From: Phenylobacterium deserti
Lineage (GTDB): Bacteria; Pseudomonadota; Alphaproteobacteria; Caulobacterales; Caulobacteraceae
NCBI GenBank assembly: GCA_943332615.1
Contig: CALQQB010000006.1
Span: 43,348-107,347 of the forward strand
DNA length: 64,000 nt
Direction: 5' to 3'
Part shown: positions 17,255 through 24,650 of the stretch, one piece after another
Layout of the letters: each line of letters begins with the position of its first letter
Position numbering within the stretch: position 1 is the first letter of the stretch
Notes under the pieces: generated by a model
The model's input: only the letters and a program-made list of their open reading frames with translations
What the model was told of the DNA's origin: nothing
Database searches by the model: none
Translations under genes and position numbers: made by a program

Positions 17255-19135
17255 ATGATGATGTCGGGTGAACTCAGGCTGGCCGGCGCCGCCGTGGTGA
17301 TGCTGACGGCGGTCCTGGGGCTCTCGGGCTGCAAGAAGCCGACGACCGCGGCGGGCGGGCGCGCGGGCCCATCGACCGGGACCGTGCAGGGCTGGACCGA
17401 CGAGGAGCGGGGCCGCTGGTACAACGCCGGCCAGGGCTCGAGGCTGATGCCGATGGCCTGGTTCGAGGCGCTGGAGCAGCCGCAGGCGCCCGGCGCCGCG
17501 GCCACGGCGCCCGGCGCCGCGGCCGGCGGGTTCCGGGAGTCCGCCTACCTGGCGACGTTCGGCATCCTGCCGCCTTGGGGCAAGTCGACCCTGCCGGTCG
17601 GGTTCGCGGAGAACGCGATCGACGATAGCGGCCTGAAAAAGACCAGCCTGCACTGGACCGGCGCCGCGCCCGGCGCGGAAACCGTGAAATGGGTCGGGCT
17701 GACCTGCGCCGCCTGCCACACCGCCCAGCTGACCTACCAGGGCAAGCCGCTCACCGTGGACGGCGCGCCCAGCCTGTTCGACTTCCAGAGCTTCATTGAG
17801 GCGCTCGACGCGGCGCTGGTGCAGACGCGGGCCGCGGCCGGTCCGGGCGCCGACGCCGGCCGCTGGGACCGCTTCGCCAAGGCCGTGCTGGGCGCGGCCG
17901 ACACGCCGGAGACCCGCATACGGCTGCGGGGCGAACTCGACAAGCTGATCGCCTGGGAGGCGGCGGCCCACCGGCTGAACGGCCCCGATCCCGCCGACCC
18001 GCGCACCAACTCCCGCTATGGCTACGGTCGGGTGGACGCGGTGGGCCATATCTACAACCGCGTCCTGCTGTTCGGCGGCGCGGCCCAGCCCCGGCCGAAT
18101 CCCGCCGATGCGCCGGTCAGCTATCCGCACCTGTGGAACATCAACCTGCAGACCCGTTTGCAGTGGAACGGCATCGCCCAGACCGCCAAGTTCGAGCGCG
18201 GTAAGACCCCGACCGACTTCGGCGCCCTGGGCCGCAACACCGGCGAGGTGCTGGGCGTGTTCGGCGAGGCGGTCATCACCAAGCGGACGGGCCCGCTCGA
18301 TTTCTCCGGCTTCCCCTCTAGCGTGGACATCGACAACCTCAACCGCATGGAGGTGCAGCTGACCCGGCTGGAGCCGCCGAAGTGGCCGGCGACGTTCGGA
18401 ACGCCGAGCGCCGGGGATGTGAAGGCCGGGTCCGGGCTGTTCGGCAAGCAGTGCGCATCCTGCCATACGCCGCAGAAGACTTACGAGACCATGAAGACCT
18501 TCGCCGACATGGGCCCGGACCAGACGGACGAGTGGATGGCCTGCAACGCCTGGGCCTTCACCGGCGCCAGCGGTGCGTTCAAGGGCGTGCCCGCCAACTA
18601 CGCGGACGGCGCCCTGACGGCGGCCAATGCGCCGGTGCGGGCGCTGCTGACCACCGGGGTAAAGGGCGTGCTGGTCAACAAGAAGCTGGATGTGATCAAG
18701 GTCGCCGCGGAGAACTTCTTCGGCGTGACCCCGCTGCCGAAGGGTGGGCCGCAAGCCGCCCTGGTCCCGGGCCAGACGGCCAAGGATCGACGCCTGCAAC
18801 TTTGCCAGCGGAACGCCGCCGACCCGCTTCTGGCCTACAAGGCCCGGCCGCTGGAAGGAATCTGGGCGACGGCGCCCTATCTGCACAACGGGTCGGTGCC
18901 GACCCTGTATGACCTGCTGCTGGCGGTCGAGCAGCGGCCGCAGACCTTTATGACGGGCACGCGCGCGTACGATCCGAAGAAGGCGGGCTATGAGACGGCC
19001 GCCGCCGCCGCCGGCAACAGCTTCACCTTCGACACCAGCCTGTCCGGCAACTCTAACAAGGGCCACGTCTACGGCGTCGGCGGCTTGACCGAGGCCCAGC
19101 GGCTGCAGCTGCTGGAATATCTGAAGACCCTTTAG
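17255..19135 (+). CDS. Di-heme cytochrome c lipoprotein, RoxA/peroxidase-like
   Basis: 626 residues. The N-terminus MMMSGELRLAG leads to a lipobox GLSGC (Cys26), so the protein is probably lipid-anchored in the envelope. Two heme sites are visible: CAACH at 151-155 and CASCH at 400-404. The later segment GIWATAPYLHNGSVPTLYDLL is typical of the large di-heme proteins related to rubber oxygenase RoxA and cytochrome c peroxidases. The substrate is unknown. Three ATG codons in a row leave the start uncertain by one or two residues. The next gene starts 16 bases after the stop, suggesting one transcript. Confidence 0.85.
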   Translation: MMMSGELRLAGAAVVMLTAVLGLSGCKKPTTAAGGRAGPSTGTVQGWTDEERGRWYNAGQGSRLMPMAWFEALEQPQAPGAAATAPGAAAGGFRESAYLATFGILPPWGKSTLPVGFAENAIDDSGLKKTSLHWTGAAPGAETVKWVGLTCAACHTAQLTYQGKPLTVDGAPSLFDFQSFIEALDAALVQTRAAAGPGADAGRWDRFAKAVLGAADTPETRIRLRGELDKLIAWEAAAHRLNGPDPADPRTNSRYGYGRVDAVGHIYNRVLLFGGAAQPRPNPADAPVSYPHLWNINLQTRLQWNGIAQTAKFERGKTPTDFGALGRNTGEVLGVFGEAVITKRTGPLDFSGFPSSVDIDNLNRMEVQLTRLEPPKWPATFGTPSAGDVKAGSGLFGKQCASCHTPQKTYETMKTFADMGPDQTDEWMACNAWAFTGASGAFKGVPANYADGALTAANAPVRALLTTGVKGVLVNKKLDVIKVAAENFFGVTPLPKGGPQAALVPGQTAKDRRLQLCQRNAADPLLAYKARPLEGIWATAPYLHNGSVPTLYDLLLAVEQRPQTFMTGTRAYDPKKAGYETAAAAAGNSFTFDTSLSGNSNKGHVYGVGGLTEAQRLQLLEYLKTL

Positions 19136-19151
19136 TGAAGGACGCTCTCTA

Positions 19152-19979
19152 GTGTCTGGCGCGCCGGACCTCGCCCCGCGCGTGGGACCGCCGCCGGGCG
19201 TGGTGAGCGTGTTGGTGGTCAACGTCTCGACCACGATCGACGACGATACGTTCGACCGCGCCGTCGCCGCCGTCGAGGCGCAGGTGAATACGGACTTCCA
19301 GCCGGTGTGGGGCGTGGGCGCCAGTCTGGCCGCGCGGCGCCTGGATCTGGGCGGCTTGCGGGCGAACGTGGACGGCGGGACCCAGGCGATCCTCTACGTC
19401 GGCGATCACACCAGCGATCCGACGGCCGGCATCTCCAGCGTCTTCGGCTATCACGACCGGACCCGGAGCGGGCTGCCCTACGCCTTCGTCTATCTCGACG
19501 TCTGCACCCTGCGGGGCGAGCCCTGGACCTGCGCCCTGTCGCACGAGGTGCTGGAGCTGCTGGCGGACCCGGACACCACGTCCACAGCCCCGGGGCCGGC
19601 GCCTGAGGGGTCCGGACTGGAGGGCGACGTCCCCTTCAGCCTCGAGGTCTGCGACCCGACCCAAGGCGACCGCTATGAAATCGACGGGGTGCCGGTGGTC
19701 AACTTTGTGACCCGGGCCTATTTCGGGGACGGACCGGTCGGGGCGGCGACCAACTTCCTGGAGCTTGATCTCCCGCCCTTCGGCGTGCGGCCCGGGGGCT
19801 ACACCCAGTACGACGACGGGGCGACAATGCAGCGGATCGACGGGTCGCCGTTGGACGCGGCGATGCAGCAGGCGCAGATGCTGATGGCCGAGCACCGGCG
19901 CAACGCCCGGCGCGAGGCGATCCTGCGGCCACTGGACCCGTCGTTGCCGGGGCTGGGCGCCCCGGGGCGGACGCGGTAA
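19152..19979 (+). CDS. Uncharacterised protein with SHEVLELLADPD metalloprotease-like motif
   Basis: 275 residues, GTG start with AAGGA upstream. No signal peptide is seen. The middle holds YHDRTRSGLPYAFVYLDVC and then CALSHEVLELLADPD, in which the His-Glu pair followed by Glu and Asp resembles a metal site in several unassigned bacterial proteins. Conserved Cys residues (DVC, WTCALS, EVCDP) surround it. The C-terminal part after residue 220 is low-complexity and charged. It follows the di-heme cytochrome by 16 bases. Family membership and function are unknown; protease activity is only a suggestion from the motif. Confidence 0.72.
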   Translation: MSGAPDLAPRVGPPPGVVSVLVVNVSTTIDDDTFDRAVAAVEAQVNTDFQPVWGVGASLAARRLDLGGLRANVDGGTQAILYVGDHTSDPTAGISSVFGYHDRTRSGLPYAFVYLDVCTLRGEPWTCALSHEVLELLADPDTTSTAPGPAPEGSGLEGDVPFSLEVCDPTQGDRYEIDGVPVVNFVTRAYFGDGPVGAATNFLELDLPPFGVRPGGYTQYDDGATMQRIDGSPLDAAMQQAQMLMAEHRRNARREAILRPLDPSLPGLGAPGRTR

Positions 19980-20021
19980 CTCGTCCGGACAAATCAGAAC
20001 CGGACGGGAGCGCGGAACACC

Positions 20022-20786
20022 ATGGAACTCAAGGATCGCATCATCGTGGTGACCGGCGCCGCCAGCGGCATCGGCCGTGCGCTCGCCGTGCGCTTCGCCG
20101 CCGAGGGGGCGAAGCTGGTGATCTGCGCCGACCGCGACGAGGCGGGCGCCAAGGCGACGGCGGCGATGATGGGCGGCGTGGCCTACAAGGTCGATGTCTC
20201 GAAGGAATCCGAGATCGCCGGCCTGATCGAGACGGTGGAAACCGACCACGGGCCGATCGACCTGTTCTGCTCCAACGCCGGCATCGGCGTGGGCGGCGGC
20301 GCCGAGACGCCGGACGAGGGCTGGCAGCGGATCTGGGACATCAATGTGATGGCTCACGTCTGGGCGGCGCGGCACCTCGTGCCCCGGATGGCGGCGCGGG
20401 GCGGCGGTTATCTGCTGAACACCGCCTCGGCGGCCGGGCTGCTGTCGCAGATCGGGTCTGCGCCTTATGCGGTGACCAAGCACGCGGCGGTGGGTCTGGC
20501 CGAATGGCTGGCTATCACCCACGGCGACGACGGCATCAAGGTCTCGGTGCTGTGCCCGCAAGCGGTGCGCACGGCCATGACGGCGGGCAATCCGGACGGC
20601 GTCGCCAGCATCGACGGCATGATGGAGCCCGAAGTGCTGGCCGAGTCGGTGGTCAAGGGGATCGCGGCGGAGGAATTCCTGATCCTGCCTCACCCCGAGG
20701 TGCTGACCTACATGCGCAACAAGACCAATGACTACGGCCGCTGGATTGGCGGGATGCGCAAGTTGAACCGGCGGTTCCGGGGGTAG
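20022..20786 (+). CDS. Short-chain dehydrogenase/reductase
   Basis: 254 residues, classical SDR. The cofactor motif TGAASGIG is at residues 12-19, NAG at about 86-88, and the catalytic YAVTK gives Tyr149 and Lys153. The Asp at CADRD after the second strand suggests NAD(H) preference. The C-terminus MRNKTNDYGRWIGGMRKLNRR is as in the large set of alphaproteobacterial SDRs often found with lipid or acyl-CoA genes. The substrate is unknown. Confidence 0.9.
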   Translation: MELKDRIIVVTGAASGIGRALAVRFAAEGAKLVICADRDEAGAKATAAMMGGVAYKVDVSKESEIAGLIETVETDHGPIDLFCSNAGIGVGGGAETPDEGWQRIWDINVMAHVWAARHLVPRMAARGGGYLLNTASAAGLLSQIGSAPYAVTKHAAVGLAEWLAITHGDDGIKVSVLCPQAVRTAMTAGNPDGVASIDGMMEPEVLAESVVKGIAAEEFLILPHPEVLTYMRNKTNDYGRWIGGMRKLNRRFRG

Positions 20787-20833
20787 CGGAACCTCGGCCG
20801 GGCGTTGGGGCTTCCGTTTGTGGAGGCCACCCC

Positions 20834-21112
20834 ATGTCAATGACGCCCGAGGAACTGGAACAGCGCCGCGCGGCGGCCAACCCGCCGAAGCATCCGGACG
20901 CCGAACTTCTGGAGACCGGCCAGGAGGAGGTATTTTCGCGGACGGAGGTTGAGGCCGGCCGCATCGAGCACGGGTCGGGTTCCGGCGCGCACCGACGCGC
21001 GGTCGCGATGCCGGACGATGTGCCGGGCCCCGACCAGATCCGGCGCGATGAGGAACAGACCGAGCGCCAGGCGCCCGAGAACGCCAGCCCCGGCGAAGCG
21101 ACCGGGAGCTAG
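20834..21112 (+). CDS. Small hydrophilic protein of unknown function
   Basis: 92 residues, strongly charged and likely disordered: MSMTPEELEQRRAAANPPKH, then many Glu, Asp, Arg and Gln and no hydrophobic segment. GGAGG lies 7 bases upstream of the ATG. The frame shows normal third-position GC bias. I do not recognise the family. It is probably real because of the good ribosome binding site and position 47 bases after the SDR in the same direction. Confidence 0.55.
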   Translation: MSMTPEELEQRRAAANPPKHPDAELLETGQEEVFSRTEVEAGRIEHGSGSGAHRRAVAMPDDVPGPDQIRRDEEQTERQAPENASPGEATGS

Positions 21113-21116
21113 ACGG

Positions 21117-21586
21117 TCAAACGTCGCGGGAGAGGAACAGCGTGCCCCGGAGAGGGGTGTCGTAGTAGGGCGCGCACGCGGTGAAGCCCTGGTCGCGGTA
21201 AAGATCGATCGCCGGGCCCATTGTCGCAAGGGTGCCGAGCCGCATCTCGCGGTAGCCGAGCCAGAGCCCCTCGGCCAGGATCGCCTCGGCCAAAGCGCGA
21301 CCAAGCTCGAGCCCCCTCGCGTTAGGCGCGACGTACAGCCGCCTCATCTCGCAGGCCCCGTCCGTGAGGGCGCGGAGCGCGCGCAGCCGATGGGCGCGGG
21401 GTGGCGGGCGAGAAGCAGGGCGCCGGTGGGCGGGACGTACTTGCCGGGTAGGCACGCGAGTTCGGTGGCGAAGTCCTACAAGGCGAGATCGACTCCGACG
21501 CCGGCGGCGTAGGCTTCGAACAGCGCGGTAGTGTCGTTCAGGTCGGCGGGGGTGAGCGCGGGGCGGATCTCGAACGGGGCGGGCAT
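21117..21586 (-). pseudogene. GNAT N-acetyltransferase pseudogene
   Basis: From the ATG at 21586 the protein reads MPAPFEIRPALTPADLNDTT and then GVGVDLAL, where a TAG (21476-21478) interrupts it before DFATELACLPGKYVPPTGALLLA. In related enzymes this position is usually Gln in FQDF, so a single CAG to TAG change explains it. After LLLARHP a frameshift is needed to reach the intact C-terminal part EMRRLYVAPNARGLELGRAL, then GFTACAPYYDTPLRG. The acetyl-CoA site is in the second half. The supplied 194-residue ORF covers only that part joined to shadow sequence. Confidence 0.75.
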
Positions 21587-21595
21587 GGGCGGCAC

Positions 21596-22567
21596 CTAAT
21601 TCTGTGCGGCCGCGGACTGGCGCCAGCGGGCCACGTCGCCGGCGATGCCCGCGAGGTCGCGCAGGCGGTGGACGCCGGGCTGGTCGCGCAGACCCGGGCA
21701 TGCGCCGCCGGCCCAGATCTCGGTATCGGCGGGCGCCAGCGCGCGGAGGTCGGCGAGGCCGGCGCGGGCCAGGCCGGCGCCGATGGCCTCGGAGAAGGAC
21801 AGGGCCAGCACGTCGGCCCGATGAGCGCGCGCGGCGAGTGCGATGTCGCGGACCGGGGTCTGGACGCCCAGGGACACGCAGGCGCAGCCTTCCAGGGCGA
21901 ACATCGCTTCGGCCATCAGCAGGCCCAGGCCGTGCGGTTCGCCCGGCAAGGTCGTGAGTAGCACCCTCGGCGGCATCTGCGGGCCGCCCGTGGCCGCTAC
22001 CGCGCCGATGGCATTGCGCAGGACGCCGGTGAACTGGTCGGTGAACAGGTGCTCCTGGTGAATCTCAAGCGCGCCCCGCGCCCAGGCGGCGCCGACCGCA
22101 TGGATAAGCCCGGGGCCGACGCGACCGGCGAACCCGCCCAGGCCCTCGCGCAGCAGCAGGCCCGCCAGATGACTGCGTAGGCGCTCGGCGTCATGCGCGG
22201 CGAGTGCGCCCAGGACCTCCGCTGCATCGGCTGAGCGCTCCGGAATGACCGCCGAATCCGCGCCGGCCCGGGCGCGCCGAGCGGGCGGGCGCTCCAGGCC
22301 GCGGATCAGGTCGAGCAGTTCGTCAGCCGGGAGGGCCACCACCTTGCCGGGCCGGTGACCGGCCGCGATCAGCCGGCGCAGCAGGCGCAGCCGGGCCACC
22401 TGGTCGGCCGGGTACAGGCGCTCGTCATTGGCGTCACGCAGGGGGGCGGGGAAGCCATAGCGCCGCTCCCAGATCCGCAAGGTGTCCTTGGGAATGCCGC
22501 AGTCCCGCTCGACCGCGGCGATGCTCATCGGCGGCGGCAGGTCGGACGAGGAGAATATATCTGTCAT
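21596..22567 (-). CDS. carH: CarH/LitR-type B12-dependent light-sensing MerR repressor
   Basis: 323 residues. An N-terminal MerR HTH (about 12-80) has the typical [17 protein letters not shown] and [18 protein letters not shown] helical-bundle domain (about 115-190) carries Trp162-x9-Glu172-His173 ([12 protein letters not shown]), the W-x9-EH motif that marks adenosylcobalamin photoreceptors. The cobalamin domain follows, with the lower-ligand His212 in [11 protein letters not shown]. In known CarH proteins, AdoCbl drives a DNA-bound tetramer and light breaks it apart. The ATG at 22567 is chosen over the TTG at 22573. The gene is divergent from folE2, and two 17-bp repeats lie in the gap. Light control is inferred from motif and context. 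Confidence 0.85.
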   Translation of the reverse strand: MTDIFSSSDLPPPMSIAAVERDCGIPKDTLRIWERRYGFPAPLRDANDERLYPADQVARLRLLRRLIAAGHRPGKVVALPADELLDLIRGLERPPARRARAGADSAVIPERSADAAEVLGALAAHDAERLRSHLAGLLLREGLGGFAGRVGPGLIHAVGAAWARGALEIHQEHLFTDQFTGVLRNAIGAVAATGGPQMPPRVLLTTLPGEPHGLGLLMAEAMFALEGCACVSLGVQTPVRDIALAARAHRADVLALSFSEAIGAGLARAGLADLRALAPADTEIWAGGACPGLRDQPGVHRLRDLAGIAGDVARWRQSAAAQN

Positions 22568-22574
22568 GGACAAA
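22558..22574 (+). promoter_or_regulatory. Putative CarH operator, copy 1
   Basis: TATCTGTCATGGACAAA, containing the palindrome TGTC-N3-GACA, overlaps the carH start codon. It matches copy 2 at every base except the central two. The positions suggest autoregulation. Assignment to CarH is inference. Confidence 0.55.
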
Positions 22575-22590
22575 TCATCAGTATATGGCT

Positions 22591-22596
22591 GGACAA
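22591..22596 (+). promoter_or_regulatory. Isolated GGACAA half-site between the two operators
   Basis: GGACAA (in TGGACAA, 22590-22596) repeats the right half of both 17-bp sites. It lies between them, next to the hairpin-like AGATAG-N3-CTATCT at 22602-22616. It could be a third contact, since known CarH operators can use repeated half-sites. Confidence 0.35.
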
Positions 22597-22611
22597 TGGG
22601 AAGATAGAGCC

Positions 22612-22628
22612 TATCTGTCTAGGACAAA
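22612..22628 (+). promoter_or_regulatory. Putative CarH operator, copy 2
   Basis: TATCTGTCTAGGACAAA differs from copy 1 only in the central two bases and starts exactly 54 bases later in the same orientation. It ends 20 bases before the folE2 ATG, well placed to block transcription of the folE2 operon. Confidence 0.55.
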
Positions 22629-22648
22629 CAAGGATCGTTGAGGCCGCC

Positions 22649-23446
22649 ATGAATGTCCACGTCCCGACCGCCCTGCCGGATGTGCAGGCCAGCGCCGATG
22701 TTCGAAATCTCGCGATCCAGCGGGTGGGCGTGAAATCCGTCACCCATCCGGTGATCGTCGCCACCCGCCACGGAACGCAGCCGTCGGTCGCTTCGATCGA
22801 CATGTATGTGGCCCTACCCGCCCACCTCAAGGGCACTCACATGTCGCGCTTCCTGGAGGTGCTCGACATCTTCGAGGCGCCGCTGTCGACGGAGAGCCTG
22901 GGCGAACTGATGGCGGTGATGCTGGCGCGGCTGGAGGCCGACAGTGGGGTCATCGAGATCCGCCTGCCCTATTTCGTCCGCAAGACCGCCCCAGTCTCGG
23001 GGGTGCAGAGCCTGTTGGACTATCAGGTCACCCTGCGGGCGGAGCAGATGGACGGGCGGCTGGAGATCACCCAGCAGGTGCTGACCCCGGTGACCAGCTT
23101 GTGTCCCTGCTCGAAGGAAATCTCGCTCTACGGCGCGCACAACCAACGCTCCCACATCATCATCGCGGCCACCCTCGCGCCGGGAGCCAGCCTGCCGGTC
23201 GAAGACCTGATCGATATCGCCGAGGCCGGCGCCTCCTGCGAACTGTGGGGCCTGCTGAAGCGGCCGGACGAGAAGTACGTCACCGAGCGCGCCTACGAGA
23301 ATCCCAAGTTCGTCGAGGATCTGGTGCGCGACATCGCCATGGCCCTGGCCGGCGATGCGCGGGTGGCGCGCTACGAGGTGTCGTCGGAAAACTTCGAGTC
23401 GATCCACAATCATTCGGCCTACGCGTGGCTGACGGGGCCGCAGTAG
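22649..23446 (+). CDS. folE2: GTP cyclohydrolase FolE2 (type IB)
   Basis: 265 residues. The catalytic segment [11 protein letters not shown] contains Cys152, the metal-binding and catalytic Cys of this family, and [15 protein letters not shown] and [14 protein letters not shown] are FolE2 blocks. It converts GTP to dihydroneopterin triphosphate, the first step to folate and other pterins. The ORF track starts at 22355 inside the opposite gene; the ATG at 22649 gives the family N-terminus [13 protein letters not shown]. FolE2 in other bacteria is often a zinc-independent backup, but here the neighbour is a B12 photoreceptor, which suggests light-induced pterin supply, for example for a photolyase cofactor. 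Confidence 0.95.
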   Translation: MNVHVPTALPDVQASADVRNLAIQRVGVKSVTHPVIVATRHGTQPSVASIDMYVALPAHLKGTHMSRFLEVLDIFEAPLSTESLGELMAVMLARLEADSGVIEIRLPYFVRKTAPVSGVQSLLDYQVTLRAEQMDGRLEITQQVLTPVTSLCPCSKEISLYGAHNQRSHIIIAATLAPGASLPVEDLIDIAEAGASCELWGLLKRPDEKYVTERAYENPKFVEDLVRDIAMALAGDARVARYEVSSENFESIHNHSAYAWLTGPQ

Positions 23447-23910
23447 GCGCGCGGGCGCCGGGGGGCCGTTTCCCTGAGCCTGTCATCCGGTGTCCGCCGG
23501 TGGTGCTGGCCTATGGGCTGGCGGGCCTGATCCCGTTCTGGGCCGGACCGGCGGTGATGCTGGCCTTACCGCCCTGGGCGCCTGCCGCGGCTGTGGCGCA
23601 GGCGGCCTATGCAGCTCTGATCCTGTCGTTCCTGGGCGGAGCCCGCTGGGGCATGGCGGTGAAGGACGGGCCGCCCGACGCTGTGACGGTGGGATTGGCC
23701 ATGACGCCAACCCTGGCCGGCCTAGCGCTCTTGCTGTTCCTGCATGGAACCCCGAACCTGCAGCTGATCGCCCTGGCCGCGGCCCTGACCCTGGCGTGGA
23801 TGTGGGACCTGCGCGCGGCTGATGCGCCCGGCTGGTTCGCTCGGTTGCGCGGGCTGCTGACCCTCGGCGCGGTAGCCAGCCTTTGCCTGGGCTCGGCCCT
23901 GGCTCGGTGA
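23425..23910 (+). CDS. DUF3429-family membrane protein
   Basis: About 161 residues with four or five hydrophobic helices, including [17 protein letters not shown] and [15 protein letters not shown], which match DUF3429. The start is uncertain: GTG at 23425 overlaps folE2 by 22 bases but has no clear ribosome binding site, and later starts near 23500 are possible. Function unknown. DUF3429 genes are, as I recall, often found beside photolyase or SDR genes in light or photo-oxidative stress clusters, which fits this position. The end overlaps the next gene by GTGA. Confidence 0.75.
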   Translation: MADGAAVGARAPGGRFPEPVIRCPPVVLAYGLAGLIPFWAGPAVMLALPPWAPAAAVAQAAYAALILSFLGGARWGMAVKDGPPDAVTVGLAMTPTLAGLALLLFLHGTPNLQLIALAAALTLAWMWDLRAADAPGWFARLRGLLTLGAVASLCLGSALAR

Positions 23911-24641
23911 CCAGCGGCCCTGACATCGCCGTGGTGATCGGCGCGTCAGGCGGCCTGGGCGGCGCCCTGGCGGCGGCGCTGGGCGCGGATCCGCGCGTCG
24001 GCCACGTGGTGGGGCTTTCTAGGCGGCGGCCGGCGGACTGGCGCGACGGCGCGCGGAGGACGTGGCTGAAGGCCGACGTTCTGAACGAGGGGTCGCTCGC
24101 GGCTGCGGCGGAACGAATCGCCGAGCTGGGCGCGCCGACGCGGATCGTGGTGGCGACCGGCGTGCTGCACGCCCCAGGGATCGCACCGGAGAAGTCGTTG
24201 CGGGCCGTGGATGCCGCCACCTTGATGCGTCTCTTCGAGGTCAATGCGGTGGGGCCGCTGCTGGCGGCGCGTCACCTGCTGCCGCTGATGCCGCGCGATG
24301 GGCCCAGCGTATTCGCCGCGCTGTCGGCGCGGGTGGGCAGCCTCGGCGACAACCACCTGGGCGGCTGGTACGGCTATCGGGCCTCGAAGGCGGCGCTGAA
24401 CATGTTCCTGCGCACCGCGGCTATCGAGCACCAGCGCAGCCATCCGTTCGCCGTCTGTGTGGCCCTGCACCCCGGGACCGTGGCGACGGCGCTGAGCGCG
24501 CCGATCCTCGGCGCTGACCTCGGCGCGCGCGCCTTTGCGCCGGCTGTGGCCGCCGAGCGCCTGCTGCGGGTGATGGACGGCCTGACCCCAGCCGACACCG
24601 GCGGCTTCTTCGCCTGGGACGGGGCGAGGGTCCCCTGGTGA
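23907..24641 (+). CDS. SDR family protein, C-factor-like
   Basis: 244 residues beginning at GTG 23907 within the stop of the DUF3429 gene. The cofactor loop is IGASGGLGGAL, a variant of TGxxxGIG, and the active site is YRASK (Tyr157, Lys161), preceded by LSARVGS. It resembles C-factor/CsgA-like SDRs, which are common in light-response clusters. NADP(H) use is suggested by SRRRP after the second strand. It ends the folE2 operon and faces the PQQ dehydrogenase gene with a 9-base gap. Confidence 0.87.
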   Translation: MTSGPDIAVVIGASGGLGGALAAALGADPRVGHVVGLSRRRPADWRDGARRTWLKADVLNEGSLAAAAERIAELGAPTRIVVATGVLHAPGIAPEKSLRAVDAATLMRLFEVNAVGPLLAARHLLPLMPRDGPSVFAALSARVGSLGDNHLGGWYGYRASKAALNMFLRTAAIEHQRSHPFAVCVALHPGTVATALSAPILGADLGARAFAPAVAAERLLRVMDGLTPADTGGFFAWDGARVPW

Positions 24642-24650
24642 GAGGCGGCC

